NCBI RefSeq assembly: GCF_004114975.1
Contig: NZ_CP030051.1
Coordinates: 3,410,001 to 3,474,000, forward strand
Reading direction: 5' to 3'
DNA length: 64,000 bases
Origin: Bradyrhizobium guangdongense
GTDB lineage: Bacteria; Pseudomonadota; Alphaproteobacteria; Rhizobiales; Xanthobacteraceae
Position numbers and translations under genes: made by a program. The stretch's first letter is position 1. Each line of letters opens with the position of its first letter. Shown here piece after piece: positions 11,301-18,716 of the stretch. A model generated the notes under the pieces. The model did no database searches, was not told the origin of the DNA, and saw only the letters and a program-made list of their open reading frames with translations.

Positions 11301-11515
11301 AGCCAGAGCATTTGCCTAAACTGTTCGACAGCTTCTTCACGACCAAGGAGACCGGAATGGGGCTCGGCCTGCCCATAGCCCAGTCGATCGTAGAAGCGCA
11401 TTACGGTCGGATACAGGCCGACAACGAATCGTCGCTTGGCGGGGCAAGGTTTGTCTTCGAATTGCCGGCGAGCCCATTGTCAGGGGCCGAGACTGGCCGC
11501 GTCGCGGAACATTAG
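5366..11515 (+). CDS. Giant Ser/Thr-kinase-like / AAA ATPase / GAF / PAS / sensor histidine kinase
   Basis: A 2049-residue multidomain signalling protein. Rough order: Ser/Thr-kinase-like domain (about 45-310), AAA/STAND-type ATPase (Walker A Lys361 in GYSGVGKSS; Walker B FLDDLQWLD near 485), a long helical-repeat region (about 600-1310), GAF (about 1335-1490), second GAF (about 1510-1670), PAS (about 1675-1795), HisKA with phosphoacceptor His1823 in SIAHEVNQPL, and HATPase with a GMGLGLPIAQSIV G2 box. The kinase lobe keeps the catalytic HRD (Asp154), but the DFG Asp is replaced by Gly173 (TGFG), and no VAxK lysine is obvious in the N-lobe, so it may be a pseudokinase. The start is a TTG and is uncertain. 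It overlaps the convergent gene at its 3' end by 4 nt. Confidence 0.88.
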   Translation: MPKLSELAADAVKKAKYSRASDKVRFNAAEASDPGQEWSEGVVALRRIRRNASNDATGAPVTVLAACEPPASDGPNGLAHEYGLAEYLDREWALMPLELVQEPDRTCLTFEDPGGELLSPLLGAPMGIEAFLHLAIDITAAVGKMHQRGLVHRDIKPGNVLVNSSDGAVRLTGFGIASRIPRERQPPDPPQFIAGTLAYMAPEQTGRMNRSIDSRSDLYSLGVTFYQMLTGSLPFDAVDAMEWIHCHIARRADPPDVRVSGIPQVLSSVVMKLLAKTAEERYQTARGAEADLRRCLAEWQLNGLIEPFVLAAHDASDQLLIPEQLYGREREIEALLAAFDRVVAQGKPELVLISGYSGVGKSSVVNELHKVLVPPRGLFAGGKFDQYKRDIPYATLAQAFQRLVRLILARSEGELGRWREALVRAIEPHGGLVVDLVPELKYIIGEQEPAPELPAADAPRRFQLLLRRFIDVFARPEHPLALFLDDLQWLDAATLDLLEDLLTQGGISHLLLIGAYRDNEVDASHPLMRKLASIKAAGRSPVQEIKLGALNAKDVSRLIADALHSGTDRVRDLAQLTLQKTDGNPFFINQFLSALRIEGLIAFDSASSRWSWDLELIHAKGYTDNVADLMIGKLARLPDATQRALQHLACLGNIATAEMLARVHDTTEQDLHAALVEARRQELVDVLEGSYRFVHDRVQEAAYALIPTEQRATVHLRIGRALVAHTPPDKLDEEIFGIVNQLNRAKSLLAAPEEREQLAEFNLIAGKRARASSAHVSALHYLTTGAALFTEDDWSRLRELRFALELNRAHCEFASGAIADAEQRLHGLAVRAATAGELAAVACLQVDLYQGVGRTDEALAVGLRSLRQLGFEFPEDPTEEDAQRAYDDIWVRLGDRAIEDLVDLPRMSDPESLAALELLNSIVVPSKFYGSRHLFAVVLCAAVSLGLEQGHGGASCFAYVQLGSLATYLGHFDAGYRFGRLACELVEQPGWQSFQARTFQTFGIVMPWTKPVRSAREFLVRGFDLASRFGEISYAAYSCNQLSTNYFVAGDPLIEGQEQAEHGLAFVRRVGSRTVEASLLGQLGVIRCLRGLTTRFGAFDDAEFREADLERELAGNPALALSECWYYIRKLQARYFAGEYLDGLQAALKAQPMVSSALPLFEFIEYHFYGALCCAAVYDTASPEDRMSHRARLSEHLGKLEIWALHCPENFADRAALVEAEVARIEGRAGDAERLYQKAIRSARASGFVHNEAIAYEVAARHYAARGVDDISDMYLQRARECYRRWGADGKVRRLDRLFPHLAASNAQHSAAMVGSSVQHLDVTSVVKASQALSSEIELPKLIEQLMTIAIQNAGADRGLLILPSDDEYLIRAEARASGDQIEVALCHDPMTPTACPESLVRYVVRTQESVILDDASKPSLFSGDEYLRDRRPKSILCLPLMKQRELAGILLLENTLTSHVFAPNRMTVLELLAAQAAISLENTRLYGDLARAVERRKQADVYLAGEKHVLEMMATSCPLRDVLAALCRFFEDAAPDCHCGIYPIDNRSKAFEFGVAPSLPVSYTNPIEGTPIAEDDSPRGRSIAEKIQVITEDIGSDPRWAHAPCRAHVLGHGLRSVWSTPICSREGTVIGTVCVYREKASSPSLYHQEVIAHVVHLASIAIERSQAEAVLRRDEFYLTEGQRIGLTGTFAWDVTTDEVTFSDQLKRIFEFDSDTVVTIPRLRERIHPDDLRSSGVYLQEVQAGSDSPDYELRLRMPDDRIKYLSVCARMVRHEDGQVECLGAIQDITRRRLAENARDNIRSELAHVSRVVSLGALTASIAHEVNQPLASIVTSSETALRWLNRPEPDFGKVESVLRRVVSDARRAADIINRIRTMAGKGVTKRSETTLAEIILECMALLHHEFQSRQVSISLDLDPSVPKVMVDRTQLQQVVVNLVINAAHAVSNAGTAERNVAIRTRNIDPGKVCCIVEDSGPGIEPEHLPKLFDSFFTTKETGMGLGLPIAQSIVEAHYGRIQADNESSLGGARFVFELPASPLSGAETGRVAEH

Positions 11516-11943
11516 GTCGCGGGCGACTCGATTTTCGTGGGCGCCTTTTCCTCGATCGGCAGCGTCATGGAGAACACTGCGCCCTGAGGTTCGTTCGGTG
11601 TTGCCCATAGCCGGCCGCCATGTGACTCGACGATCGAGCGGCAAATCGACAATCCTATGCCGAGGCCCGTCGACTTGGTCGTGTAGAAGGCCTCGAAGAG
11701 ACGCGCGGTATCTGTTGAGACAGACCCGGGCCCAAATCGAGCACCAGCGACAAGCAAATTGCCCGGTTCGCCTTCAGCGCTGTTGATCTGAAGCTCGCGC
11801 GATCCTTCACCGACTCCGCTCATGGCCTCAACCGCGTTCATGAGCAGGTTCAGGATCACCTGTTGTAACTGGACCTTGTCGCCGAGAATGGGCGGCAGCC
11901 CCTCCGACAATTGTAGCTTCACCAAAATGCCATTGGCGGACAT
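11512..11943 (-). pseudogene. Histidine kinase C-terminal remnant (HATPase only)
   Basis: 143 codons matching only the ATPase half of a histidine kinase: N-box LNLLMNAVEAM, F-box LFEAFYTTK and G2 GLGIGLSICRSIVESHGG. The G1 box DxGxG is degraded to ARFGPG. The frame stays open upstream with kinase-like codons to an in-frame TAG near 12020, but no H-box is found. It is therefore best read as the truncated, decaying tail of a larger kinase. It converges on the giant kinase gene. Confidence 0.7.
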
Positions 11944-12053
11944 CGCTCCGCGGGCAAGTTTCGCAATCTGAAGGATGGTTCGGTCGACGTCCAGCGTCCA
12001 AGGCCCCTCCCGAACGGGCTATCAGCAGGCTTGCCGCTGGCTAGTCCCTCGCG

Positions 12054-12269
12054 TCAGGCGAAGGACCGGATGAGATATCGTAGGTTTGGCTGGTGTGGGG
12101 AAAGGCGGTAGCGCTCCCCCGCTACCAATCCTGTGATTTTGCACGCCAAACTCCGATTTTGTACGTCCGATGGTAGCGTCTCGGATAGTGGAGCGGTGCG
12201 ACGGGATGGCACCTTTTGCCTTTGGGCGCTGCTTTTCATGGGCGAGCTCAGTTCGGATCGACAGGGCAT
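12054..12269 (-). pseudogene. Possible C-terminal remnant of a site-specific recombinase
   Basis: A short frame ending in LVAGERYRLSPHQPN, which resembles the tail VVAGERYERSPTQ of the recombinase fragment at 46374-46916. The shared codons include a 20-nt identical DNA stretch. The upstream part of the frame has no recognisable recombinase sequence, so this is a weak call resting on the tail similarity. Confidence 0.3.
12108..12127. repeat. 20-bp direct repeat with internal hairpin, copy A
   Basis: The sequence gtagcgctcccccgctacca is identical to positions 46431-46450 in the same orientation. Its first 18 nt form a perfect 6-bp inverted repeat (gtagcg/cgctac) around a 6-nt loop. Copy B lies inside the 3' end of a serine-recombinase fragment. 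It could be an attachment-site-like repeat bounding an island, or simply conserved coding sequence of recombinase tails. Confidence 0.6.
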
Positions 12270-12700
12270 CGGCAGCTCAAGGCGTGAAGCCTAGCGCTGC
12301 TTGGTTGCGGTGATGCTCGACCAGTCCTGCTTTCAATGCGAGGACGGGGAGTTTCACCGCCGAGTTGCGCCACGACGCAATCCCCAAAGGCTCGTACCGA
12401 CGATCCTTGTCGGCTTGCGCGCGGGTAGATCAAGCGGTGACCGACGGACCGGATATCGTTGGCTCGTCCGGCCAATGGAACCACCAATCGACCGCTGGCT
12501 AGCTCGCGTTCGGCCAGAAGAGTTGATTCCAATGCTACGGCCAAACCTTCGGCAGCCGTCGCGATCGCAAGAAAGCTCCGATCGAAGCTCATGCCATGAA
12601 GCGCTGGAGCTTCCAATCCATTCGCGGCGAACCAGTGATGCCACTGCACCTATTTCACGTCTGAGCAGATCAGGATCTGATCGTCAGCCTTCCGGCTATC
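12248..12700 (-). pseudogene. LysR-type regulator remnant (effector-domain C-terminus)
   Basis: The minus strand encodes a GcvA-like LysR effector-domain end: WHHWFAANGLEAP, then FDRSFLAIATAAEGLAVAL and GHRLIYP followed by a VRAFGD helix. Upstream of the GTG at 12649 the same frame continues with LysR-like residues (QILICSDVK) but is interrupted by an in-frame TAG at 12650-12652. The N-terminal HTH and most of the effector domain are absent. A decayed regulator gene. Confidence 0.7.
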
Positions 12701-12782
12701 GCCAGCTGACCAATCCGGCCCATGCCAGTGAGCGCGGTGATCCGTCGCTAGTTACACCACGCAACGGGATCCCGGATCATGC

Positions 12783-13166
12783 TTAGATCGCGTCGACCGC
12801 CGCCTTCAACTCGCCGCGGACCTTCTGCGCGATGGCGCCCAAGGGCTCGTTATGTATGGCCTGCATTGACGCAACCGGATCCACCGCTGCGACTTCCGTC
12901 CCGCCCTCGATCTCCTGAACAACCACGTTGCACGGAAGCATGGTGCCGATCTTGTCTTCGACCATTAGCGCCTGATGCGCCATTTTCGGATTGCAGGCAC
13001 CGAGAATGACGTAGGGTCGAAAGTCAGCGCCGATCTTCTCCTTCAGCGTCGACTGCACGTCGATGCGGGTCAACACGCCGAATCCGCGTGCCTTCAGCGC
13101 GGCTATCGCTTTATCGACGGCCTCAGAGAAGGGAAGATCGAGCCTTTTCGAGAAGTAGTAGGACAT
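12783..13166 (-). CDS. DUF302 family protein
   Basis: A 127-residue cytoplasmic protein matching the DUF302 family across its length (SYYFSKRLDLPFSEAVDKAI at the N-terminus, FRPYVILGACNPKMAHQAL mid-domain, LPCNVVVQE near the end). The molecular function of DUF302 is not established. The ATG at 13166 is chosen because AGGAG (13173-13177 on the complement) lies 6 nt upstream; an in-frame TTG at 13172 is less well placed. It is intact, unlike its neighbours. Confidence 0.88.
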   Translation of the reverse strand: MSYYFSKRLDLPFSEAVDKAIAALKARGFGVLTRIDVQSTLKEKIGADFRPYVILGACNPKMAHQALMVEDKIGTMLPCNVVVQEIEGGTEVAAVDPVASMQAIHNEPLGAIAQKVRGELKAAVDAI

Positions 13167-13470
13167 CTCCAACTCCTATACTGACTGAGCGGCGGCGCTA
13201 CGCTGATTGGTCCGCTCCTTGGTGCGACCAAATCAGCTCAGCCGACTTTAACCATCAGCTGGTCCAAAAAGTGCAGTTCTATAAATATCAATCGCTTCAC
13301 AACTCGAGACTCCTCGCCCGCTGGGTGATGGCAGCGCGAAGAACTTGATCTCTCGACCGCCAATCTTCATCCGGTCAAACGGCTGGGTCCGGTCGATAGT
13401 ACGATCATTGCGGCGACATTCGCGATAAGCACGGAGGCGAGCTGACTGCCCCATTTCCATAGGGCTCGCT
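13167..13470. other. Intergenic region
   Basis: About 300 nt between the DUF302 gene and the end of the broken HWE kinase. A minus-strand frame from 13550 crosses it but overlaps the kinase 3' end out of frame and has no recognisable domain. It presumably contains the promoter of the DUF302 gene. Confidence 0.4.
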
Positions 13471-14549
13471 TTAGCGGCCGAGAGAGGCCAGCGGCAAAGA
13501 GATGACGACCGAGAGGCCGCCCGGATTCCAGGTGCGGCGGATGCCGCCACCGATCCGCTCGATCGTCGTCTCTACCAATTTCGTGCCGAACCCTGTCGAC
13601 GTGGGAGCCGTCACGGCTTCCGCGCCTGTCTCCGCCCAGCCGATCTCCAGACGATCGGCGTCGACCGACCACGTAACGTCGATGGTGCCCTTGTCGCGGC
13701 TCAGGGGGCCGTATTTGGCGGCATTGGTGGCCAATTCGTGGAACACTAGCGCCAGATGATTGGCAGCTTGTTCGCCGATCGCGACCGGCGGCCCATTTAG
13801 ATGGGAGGTCGCCACTCCGTGCGGACGAAGGATGCAGCCGACAAGGTCGCCCAAGCTGGCGACGGCCGCGACGTCGTCGCCGAAAGAGCGTCGGATCAGC
13901 CCGTTGGCCTCCGACAGCGCGTGTAGCCGCCCCGAGAGGGTTTCAGCCAATTCTTCCTTGGTCGCGGCGTTGCGGGCCGTCATCCGGACCATGCTATCGG
14001 CGACGCTGCGGCGCTTTTCACGCCTAAGGGCACGAGCAGCACCTCGGGAACTGTGATGCGGGCCTCGCCAATGCAGTCGTAGGCCCGCTCCGGATGTTCC
14101 ATAAGTGTCGGCTCCGCGAGGTCCAGGCACACGCCGCAAGGACTGAAATTGCGCGGCGTCGTGGCGCCCTCGAAAGTCGAGAGCTCGCCCGCGAGCGCGT
14201 ACCAGCGGAATTGGTTGGCCTCGGGCTCGAAGATGCTAATGCCGGCGGAATGGGCACCGCAGATTTCCATGCCGGTCCTGACCAGCCGGGGCAATATCTC
14301 TTCCGGATGATCGGACATCACTTCAGCGAGATCCTGGATCGCGAGTTTCTCGCGCAGGAAATCGGGGGCGGCCGACTGCCGGTCGGCGAGCTGGTCGCTG
14401 ATGATAATGGCGGCGACCGGATCCGGAAGCCGGGCCTGCGATCGCATGGGGGCACCTGGAGATGTGACGACCGCGCTATCCTGCCACCGCCGCTGGATCG
14501 CATCAATGTTCGTCGCATCCCTGCTCGGCATCTGGGTACCCGTCGCCAA
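13471..14549 (-). pseudogene. GAF-HWE/HisKA_2 sensor histidine kinase, frameshifted and internally deleted
   Basis: Two overlapping minus-strand frames together resemble one kinase. From 14549 to about 14020 a GAF domain is encoded (ILPRLVRTGMEICGAHSAGI, then FSPCGVCLD and EVLLVPLGVK). In another frame, from about 14020 to 13471, comes the HWE/HisKA_2 end: SMVRMTARNAATKEELAETL, HLALVFHELATNAAKYGPLS, GFGTKLVE. Between LLVPL and the SMVRMTA segment the end of the GAF domain and the H-box with its phosphoacceptor histidine are missing. This implies a frame-changing deletion near 14020-14035 and a dead kinase. Confidence 0.8.
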
Positions 14550-14648
14550 TTCTTGCCCGGCTCGCTTCCCGCCCTAATCAGGAACGAACCCAAAGCACCT
14601 GGTCACATGAAGCCAGGCGGGAGAAGAACCTGATGATGTGAGGGGAGT

Positions 14649-14852
14649 TCACCTCGGCGGCTGCAATCCAGCTGAGCTCACCCATTCGTCCAAGTGAGCT
14701 GCCGTATCTGCCCTGCTGGCTCTTTTGAGCAGGTCTTCTCGGCGACGAGTTGGTGGCAGACTCAATGCTTCCCCGCGCAGGTCTCTTGCGAAAGTCGACA
14801 GGCGCTCCTTCAATGAGACAGTTTGTTTGACCCGGCGTCTTCGCTTGATCAT
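14649..14852 (-). CDS. Conserved hypothetical small protein
   Basis: A 67-residue charged protein: basic N-terminus MIKRRRRVKQ, an amphipathic helix LKERLSTFARDLR, then LLKRASRADTAAHLDEWVSS and a Gly-Leu-Gln-Pro-Pro end. I recognise this pattern (LPP...LLKxARxADTAxHLDEW) from short bradyrhizobial hypothetical proteins, but no function is known. No membrane segment or signal peptide. Confidence 0.65.
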   Translation of the reverse strand: MIKRRRRVKQTVSLKERLSTFARDLRGEALSLPPTRRREDLLKRASRADTAAHLDEWVSSAGLQPPR

Positions 14853-14950
14853 GCCCTTTGTCCCGCTAAAGAAAGATCGGTTGCTGGGATTCGGCAGTTC
14901 GCGCTTCTACATAAGCTAAGGGATTCACAAAAAGCCGGACTTCCAAGAAA

Positions 14951-15685
14951 TCAGAGGAGAACAAGTTTCTCCGGCGAATTCAGCACGTGAAGATAGGCGG
15001 GATTAAACTCCGCGAGCTCCTCAAGATCGGTACGGCGGAGGAGCTCTATGGTGTGCCCTCGCCAGTCAAGAAGGCCTTGCCGCCGCATCTCCTGCACCGT
15101 TCGATTCATATGCACTACCGAGATGCCGCAGGCTTGAGCGATGATCCCCTGAGTGAAGGGAGCAACAAAGCTCTTTTCCTTGCAAAGTCCAACACTCCCT
15201 AAACGAGCCGCGATTTCACACAGAAGATGGGCGACACGCCCCAGAGCTTCGCGCGAGCCAAGATTGTCTACCCACTCGCGATGTATTTCGGCCTGTATCA
15301 AGGTTTCCCGCCAAAACGCGTTGGTCAGCCCAGCGGAGCCGGCCAGAACATTCCTGAGACAGCTATGAGTGACGACGGCTATCGTGCTGTCACCGACGCT
15401 GCAAAGCTCGCGGTCCATCACAGGCATGTGCAGCGTATGCAGATCGGGCATATCGCCGGGCACATATATCGACGTGACCTGATTGCGGGATGCGACGATT
15501 CTTTGCCGGCAAAGAAAGCCGCTTAAGACTACACAACAACTGAGAGGGCGCTCTCCGGGCCTAGCCACGATGTCGCCCTTCGCAAAATTCTTGATGGTGT
15601 AGGGCATCCGTTCGAGCTTAGCTCGATCGTCGTGCGAGATACCCGATATCGCTTGGAGACGCGCAATGAGTTTTCGATGAGGCAA
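14951..15685 (-). CDS. Crp/Fnr-family transcriptional regulator
   Basis: A 244-residue regulator. It has an N-terminal cyclic-nucleotide-binding-like barrel (about 25-130, containing FAKGDIVARPGERPLSCCVV and VPGDMPDLHTL) and a C-terminal Crp-type winged helix (about 150-225, with FTQGIIAQACGISVVHMNRT as the HTH). It lacks the clustered cysteines of an FNR iron-sulfur sensor, so it belongs to the broad rhizobial Crp-like group whose effector is unknown. It stands alone. Confidence 0.88.
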   Translation of the reverse strand: MPHRKLIARLQAISGISHDDRAKLERMPYTIKNFAKGDIVARPGERPLSCCVVLSGFLCRQRIVASRNQVTSIYVPGDMPDLHTLHMPVMDRELCSVGDSTIAVVTHSCLRNVLAGSAGLTNAFWRETLIQAEIHREWVDNLGSREALGRVAHLLCEIAARLGSVGLCKEKSFVAPFTQGIIAQACGISVVHMNRTVQEMRRQGLLDWRGHTIELLRRTDLEELAEFNPAYLHVLNSPEKLVLL

Positions 15686-16064
15686 AAGCTTGCTCCCTAT
15701 ATTGAGGCGGGAGCGCTATCGGTCTCTCAGGCACCGACGCCTGGGCAGAGCCTCAGCCGGTGATGAAATAACAATAAACCTTTCGGTGAGTAGTTGCTAC
15801 TTTAATCGTCTCAGACGAGCACGCCACGCTGATCCCATAACGGCTTACCGGCCGGCGGCTACCGCATCGGTCAGACTCTGTCCTCAAGGTGCCGGATCGA
15901 GGTTTTCAGTTTTACCTGAAAAGCTGACGTTTTCTGAGGAGCATGGAAATTCGCCGACGGGCCGCGGAAACAGCGCCTGGTTGAGCGCGGTCGCATCGGC
16001 AATTCGGGTAATAGTGAGATGGCGGTGCCGCGTCGCCCTTTAATTCATGTGCCGCGGTTCCTAT
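15686..16064. other. Intergenic region
   Basis: About 380 nt between the Crp/Fnr gene and a small plus-strand gene. Open frames on both strands here look accidental: none has a domain or a good ribosome-binding site. A promoter for the Crp/Fnr gene presumably lies at the left edge. Confidence 0.4.
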
Positions 16065-16223
16065 ATGCTGTCCATGACCCAATGGACGCTTAAGCGGGAA
16101 CCCGCAAAGACCAAGGACCAACTCCGCGAGATGTTGGCGGAAGCTGTCCGCAATACTCAGCCCAAGCCGGAGCGTGCGCCCAAGACTAAGGAACATCGCG
16201 ACCCGCCCGCTGGCCGAGTTTGA
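16065..16223 (+). CDS. Small conserved hypothetical protein (about 50 residues)
   Basis: A 52-codon frame starting ATG CTG TCC ATG; the inner ATG at 16074 gives a 49-residue product MTQWTLKREPAKTKDQLREM..., rich in Lys, Glu and Pro. The segment TKDQLREMLAEAVRNTQPKPE resembles short bradyrhizobial proteins I have seen, with no known role. It lies 10 nt before the next small gene on the same strand. Confidence 0.5.
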   Translation: MLSMTQWTLKREPAKTKDQLREMLAEAVRNTQPKPERAPKTKEHRDPPAGRV

Positions 16224-16233
16224 ACTGCTTGCG

Positions 16234-16461
16234 ATGAAAAAGCCGGTCCTTTCGGTTGACGAACCAGAGCCGACAAAACGTTCGCGAGCGGACCGGCCTC
16301 CTGCTGAGGGATTCGTCACGGTCGTAGACGGCCATTTTAAGTCAGAGTTCGAGACGCGCGATGCCGCCGAAGAGTCGAGCCGGAAGCTGAAGTCAGCTTT
16401 TCCGATGCTTCAGATCGCAATTTACGATGCCGCTACAAAGGCGCGAACCTTAGTGAGCTAA
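16234..16461 (+). CDS. Small conserved hypothetical protein
   Basis: A 75-residue protein beginning MKKPVLSVDEPEPTKR, with a folded-looking second half: FVTVVDGHFKSEFETRDAAE, a helix, then FPMLQIAIYDAATKARTLV. This beta-helix-beta pattern recurs in small rhizobial proteins of unknown function. The ATG at 16234 is chosen over an in-frame upstream start at 16174, which would overlap the previous small gene. Confidence 0.6.
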   Translation: MKKPVLSVDEPEPTKRSRADRPPAEGFVTVVDGHFKSEFETRDAAEESSRKLKSAFPMLQIAIYDAATKARTLVS

Positions 16462-16781
16462 GCGGCGGGGTGCAGCGGGGCTGATCGCACGCCGTGCGCC
16501 GAGAGGCAATGTCAGCTGCCAGGCCACCTGCCGACGCAGGAACGAGCGCCAAGCTTTCTGCAGTGCGCTGACGATTTGTCGTTGCACGAGCCGAAAAGCG
16601 AAGGCTGGACGGCTGAACTCCCAGTTCGGCCCTAGGAGCGGCGAGGAGCTAAGTCTCAAGCTGAGCGATGTTTACAGGCTGCCCCGGTAAGATGGTTCAA
16701 CCTTCTGCCGACAACGTCGGCGTCCTCACTAGGCGTGGTGCATTTGAAACGTGATATGGTCACTGCAAAGCAGGAGATTCA
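16462..16781. other. Intergenic region
   Basis: About 320 nt with no supportable gene. It ends in the ribosome-binding site of the next gene. Confidence 0.4.
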
Positions 16782-17021
16782 ATGAGCATCGTAAAACGTC
16801 ATCTGGCCGAGCAAGAAGAACGCCTGGTGCTAATTGAGGAAATTTGCATTGATACAGGGGCGCTTGTCTTGGATGTCGCCACAGACGAAATCTACTTCTC
16901 TGCAGACGAACTGGCGTGCAAGAACGCCTACGTGACCGTGTTTCAAGCCTGGGCGAAGGGCACGATCAAGGGGACAGCGGAACAGATATTCGAGGCTACA
17001 AAATCCATTCTGGAGGATTAG
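16782..17021 (+). CDS. Hypothetical protein
   Basis: A 79-residue acidic protein (MSIVKRHLAEQEERLVLIEE...), mostly helical with a central VLDVATDEIYFSADEL. A strong AGGAG box lies just upstream of the ATG, supporting translation. No family recognised. Confidence 0.6.
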   Translation: MSIVKRHLAEQEERLVLIEEICIDTGALVLDVATDEIYFSADELACKNAYVTVFQAWAKGTIKGTAEQIFEATKSILED

Positions 17022-17079
17022 AGTTTCCGCCTTGGACACGAGCGGGCTAGGTAAAGCCGCAACGTTGAGGAAAACACAC

Positions 17080-17286
17080 ATGCCGCACGCCTATAAACTA
17101 AATGAAGACGTTCGCCACCAAGCTCAAGGCCCGCAAGGACGCGCCGCAACTGAGCCGCCGATGATTTACACCGTCGTACAGCACATGCCGATCGAGTCCG
17201 ATGGGCGAGTGAGGTACCGTATCAGGTGCAAGGCCAACAAGATCGAGCGCGTCGTTACGGAAGATCAGCTTTCGTATTTTCAGTGA
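17080..17286 (+). CDS. Small conserved hypothetical protein
   Basis: A 68-residue protein from the ATG at 17080, preceded by GAGGAAA. The C-terminal half, YTVVQHMPIESDGRVRYRIR then KIERVVTEDQLSYF, resembles a short beta-rich rhizobial family whose members read 'xYRIKS...ERVVxExQL'. Function unknown. A longer frame from 17032 lacks a ribosome-binding site. Confidence 0.6.
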   Translation: MPHAYKLNEDVRHQAQGPQGRAATEPPMIYTVVQHMPIESDGRVRYRIRCKANKIERVVTEDQLSYFQ

Positions 17287-17351
17287 TCTCTCGTATCAGT
17301 CCGGAAGCATCCAAGGGCCTCCACGGTTTCCGGAGGCAGCAAGGAAGAAAA

Positions 17352-17579
17352 ATGGCAGACCGGCGGGAGCTCTATCGCAGTCCAAATGGCGACGCATGGT
17401 TCATCGCACGCGAACCCACAAACGGTTACGCGTTCATCATCCACCAGCCCAATGCGCCCTCTGGTGGCCGGCTATCTCACGTCGAGCTGGGCGAGTTCTT
17501 GCGTGATGGGAAGGGACCCGAACAGCAAGCTATGTTGCGGTTGATCGGAACGCTGGTCGAGGTACCGCCGTTCGCGTAG
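17352..17579 (+). CDS. Small conserved hypothetical protein
   Basis: A 75-residue protein starting MADRRELYRSPNGDAWFIAR and continuing with NAPSGGRLSHVELGEFL and a helix QAMLRLIGTLVE. This pattern is familiar from many Bradyrhizobium and Rhodopseudomonas genomes, where it is annotated only as hypothetical. An AAGGAAG box precedes the ATG at 17352; longer upstream starts overlap the previous gene. Confidence 0.7.
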   Translation: MADRRELYRSPNGDAWFIAREPTNGYAFIIHQPNAPSGGRLSHVELGEFLRDGKGPEQQAMLRLIGTLVEVPPFA

Positions 17580-17932
17580 CACTCTTTGCCCGTTGATTCT
17601 GGCTGCAGCGCCTTACAAAGCTGATGGCCATTAACAGCGGTGCGACCTTTGAAAGTGCAGCGAGATCTCAGCGGACACAGCGTTTAGCACCCTCTTGCGC
17701 GAGAGAGTTTGGGCCGCCACCTAGCCCAGGGCTCCGCCGCCGCCAAAATTACTCGTCGCGTCTGGGCCTTTCATCAGAACGATCAACGCAAGGGTTAAGT
17801 GCCGCGCGGGTGCCCGCTGCGCTGTGACATCTTCGTCTGCGGTAGGTCACAATAGTGCTGGCTATTGCCGCGCGAGCGGCGCATGCTCGGGTCCAGCATC
17901 GGTTGGGGCTTCACTTGCGAAAGGCAGCGTGC
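17580..17932. other. Intergenic region
   Basis: About 350 nt with no supportable gene; short frames here are of low quality. Confidence 0.4.
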
Positions 17933-18199
17933 ATGACCATCCGCTCGCGACGAGAAACCGTCACCTTCAAACATCCGTTCCGCATCCGCGGCATCGAGCG
18001 CGTCTTGCCAGCCGGCGCTTATGAGGTCGTCACAGATGAGGAGACGATCGAGGGGCTGACCTTCTCGGCCTATCGCCGTATTGCGACCATGATCACCGTG
18101 CCCGGTGAGACCGGTCGCGGAACGACGGAGATGTTGTCGATCGGCTCGATCGATCTTGCGAACGCACAAGCTGCGGACGCGAGCATGGTCCATGACTGA
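17933..18199 (+). CDS. Conserved hypothetical protein
   Basis: An 88-residue protein starting MTIRSRRETVTFKHPFRIRG, followed by VLPAGAYEVVTDEETIEGLT and YRRIATMITVP. It belongs to a common rhizobiales group of small beta-rich proteins of unknown function. The ATG at 17933 matches the usual start of this group. It overlaps the next gene by 8 nt, so the two are probably translationally coupled. Confidence 0.7.
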   Translation: MTIRSRRETVTFKHPFRIRGIERVLPAGAYEVVTDEETIEGLTFSAYRRIATMITVPGETGRGTTEMLSIGSIDLANAQAADASMVHD

Positions 18200-18716
18200 C
18201 CTGCCGTTCGATCTCGACGAGCGCCGCGGCATGGCCGCGCAGAAGGCCACCGAACTGCGCCGCGAGGTCGAGGCCAATCTCCGCGAGGTGCGTGTTCGCG
18301 AGGCTGATCTCGAAAACCGCATGATGACCGTTCCTGCGGCGTCCTGGCCGGAGGCGGCTGTGAAGGCGCGCCATCTGCTCAACCTCTATGCTGTAAGCCT
18401 GCTTGCCCAGGATACGCGCCATCGCGCACTGGTGGCAGCCCTATTCGACGATTTCGCCCGGCTGTGGGGGAGAGCTGAGGCGAGCGTCGGCCGCTTGCAT
18501 TCTCGGCCTGACCGGGAAGCAGGGGCAACGGACGGTGATTGGTGGCACGCCCTCGCGGGTTCCGATCACGCAACTGGAGCAAGCCGCGACGTTGACCTGC
18601 GAAGGCGGGAGATGCCTTCAGAGCCTCTCGCGCTGGCGTCGATGCTCGCTAGAAGCGGTGCACATGATAAACAGATATTTCTTCGATATCAGAGACGATC
18701 GCGAGCTCTACCCTGA
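18192..18716 (+). CDS. Hypothetical protein, N-terminal part conserved
   Basis: A 174-residue frame beginning MTDLPFDLDERRGMAAQKAT. The first about 95 residues, ending near LFDDFARLW, look like a coherent helical protein often found after the preceding gene in bradyrhizobia. The last about 75 residues are low-complexity, Arg-rich and unconvincing, and overlap the start of the next gene out of frame. The original stop may therefore have been lost through a frameshift or insertion near 18460. Confidence 0.5.
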   Translation: MTDLPFDLDERRGMAAQKATELRREVEANLREVRVREADLENRMMTVPAASWPEAAVKARHLLNLYAVSLLAQDTRHRALVAALFDDFARLWGRAEASVGRLHSRPDREAGATDGDWWHALAGSDHATGASRDVDLRRREMPSEPLALASMLARSGAHDKQIFLRYQRRSRALP

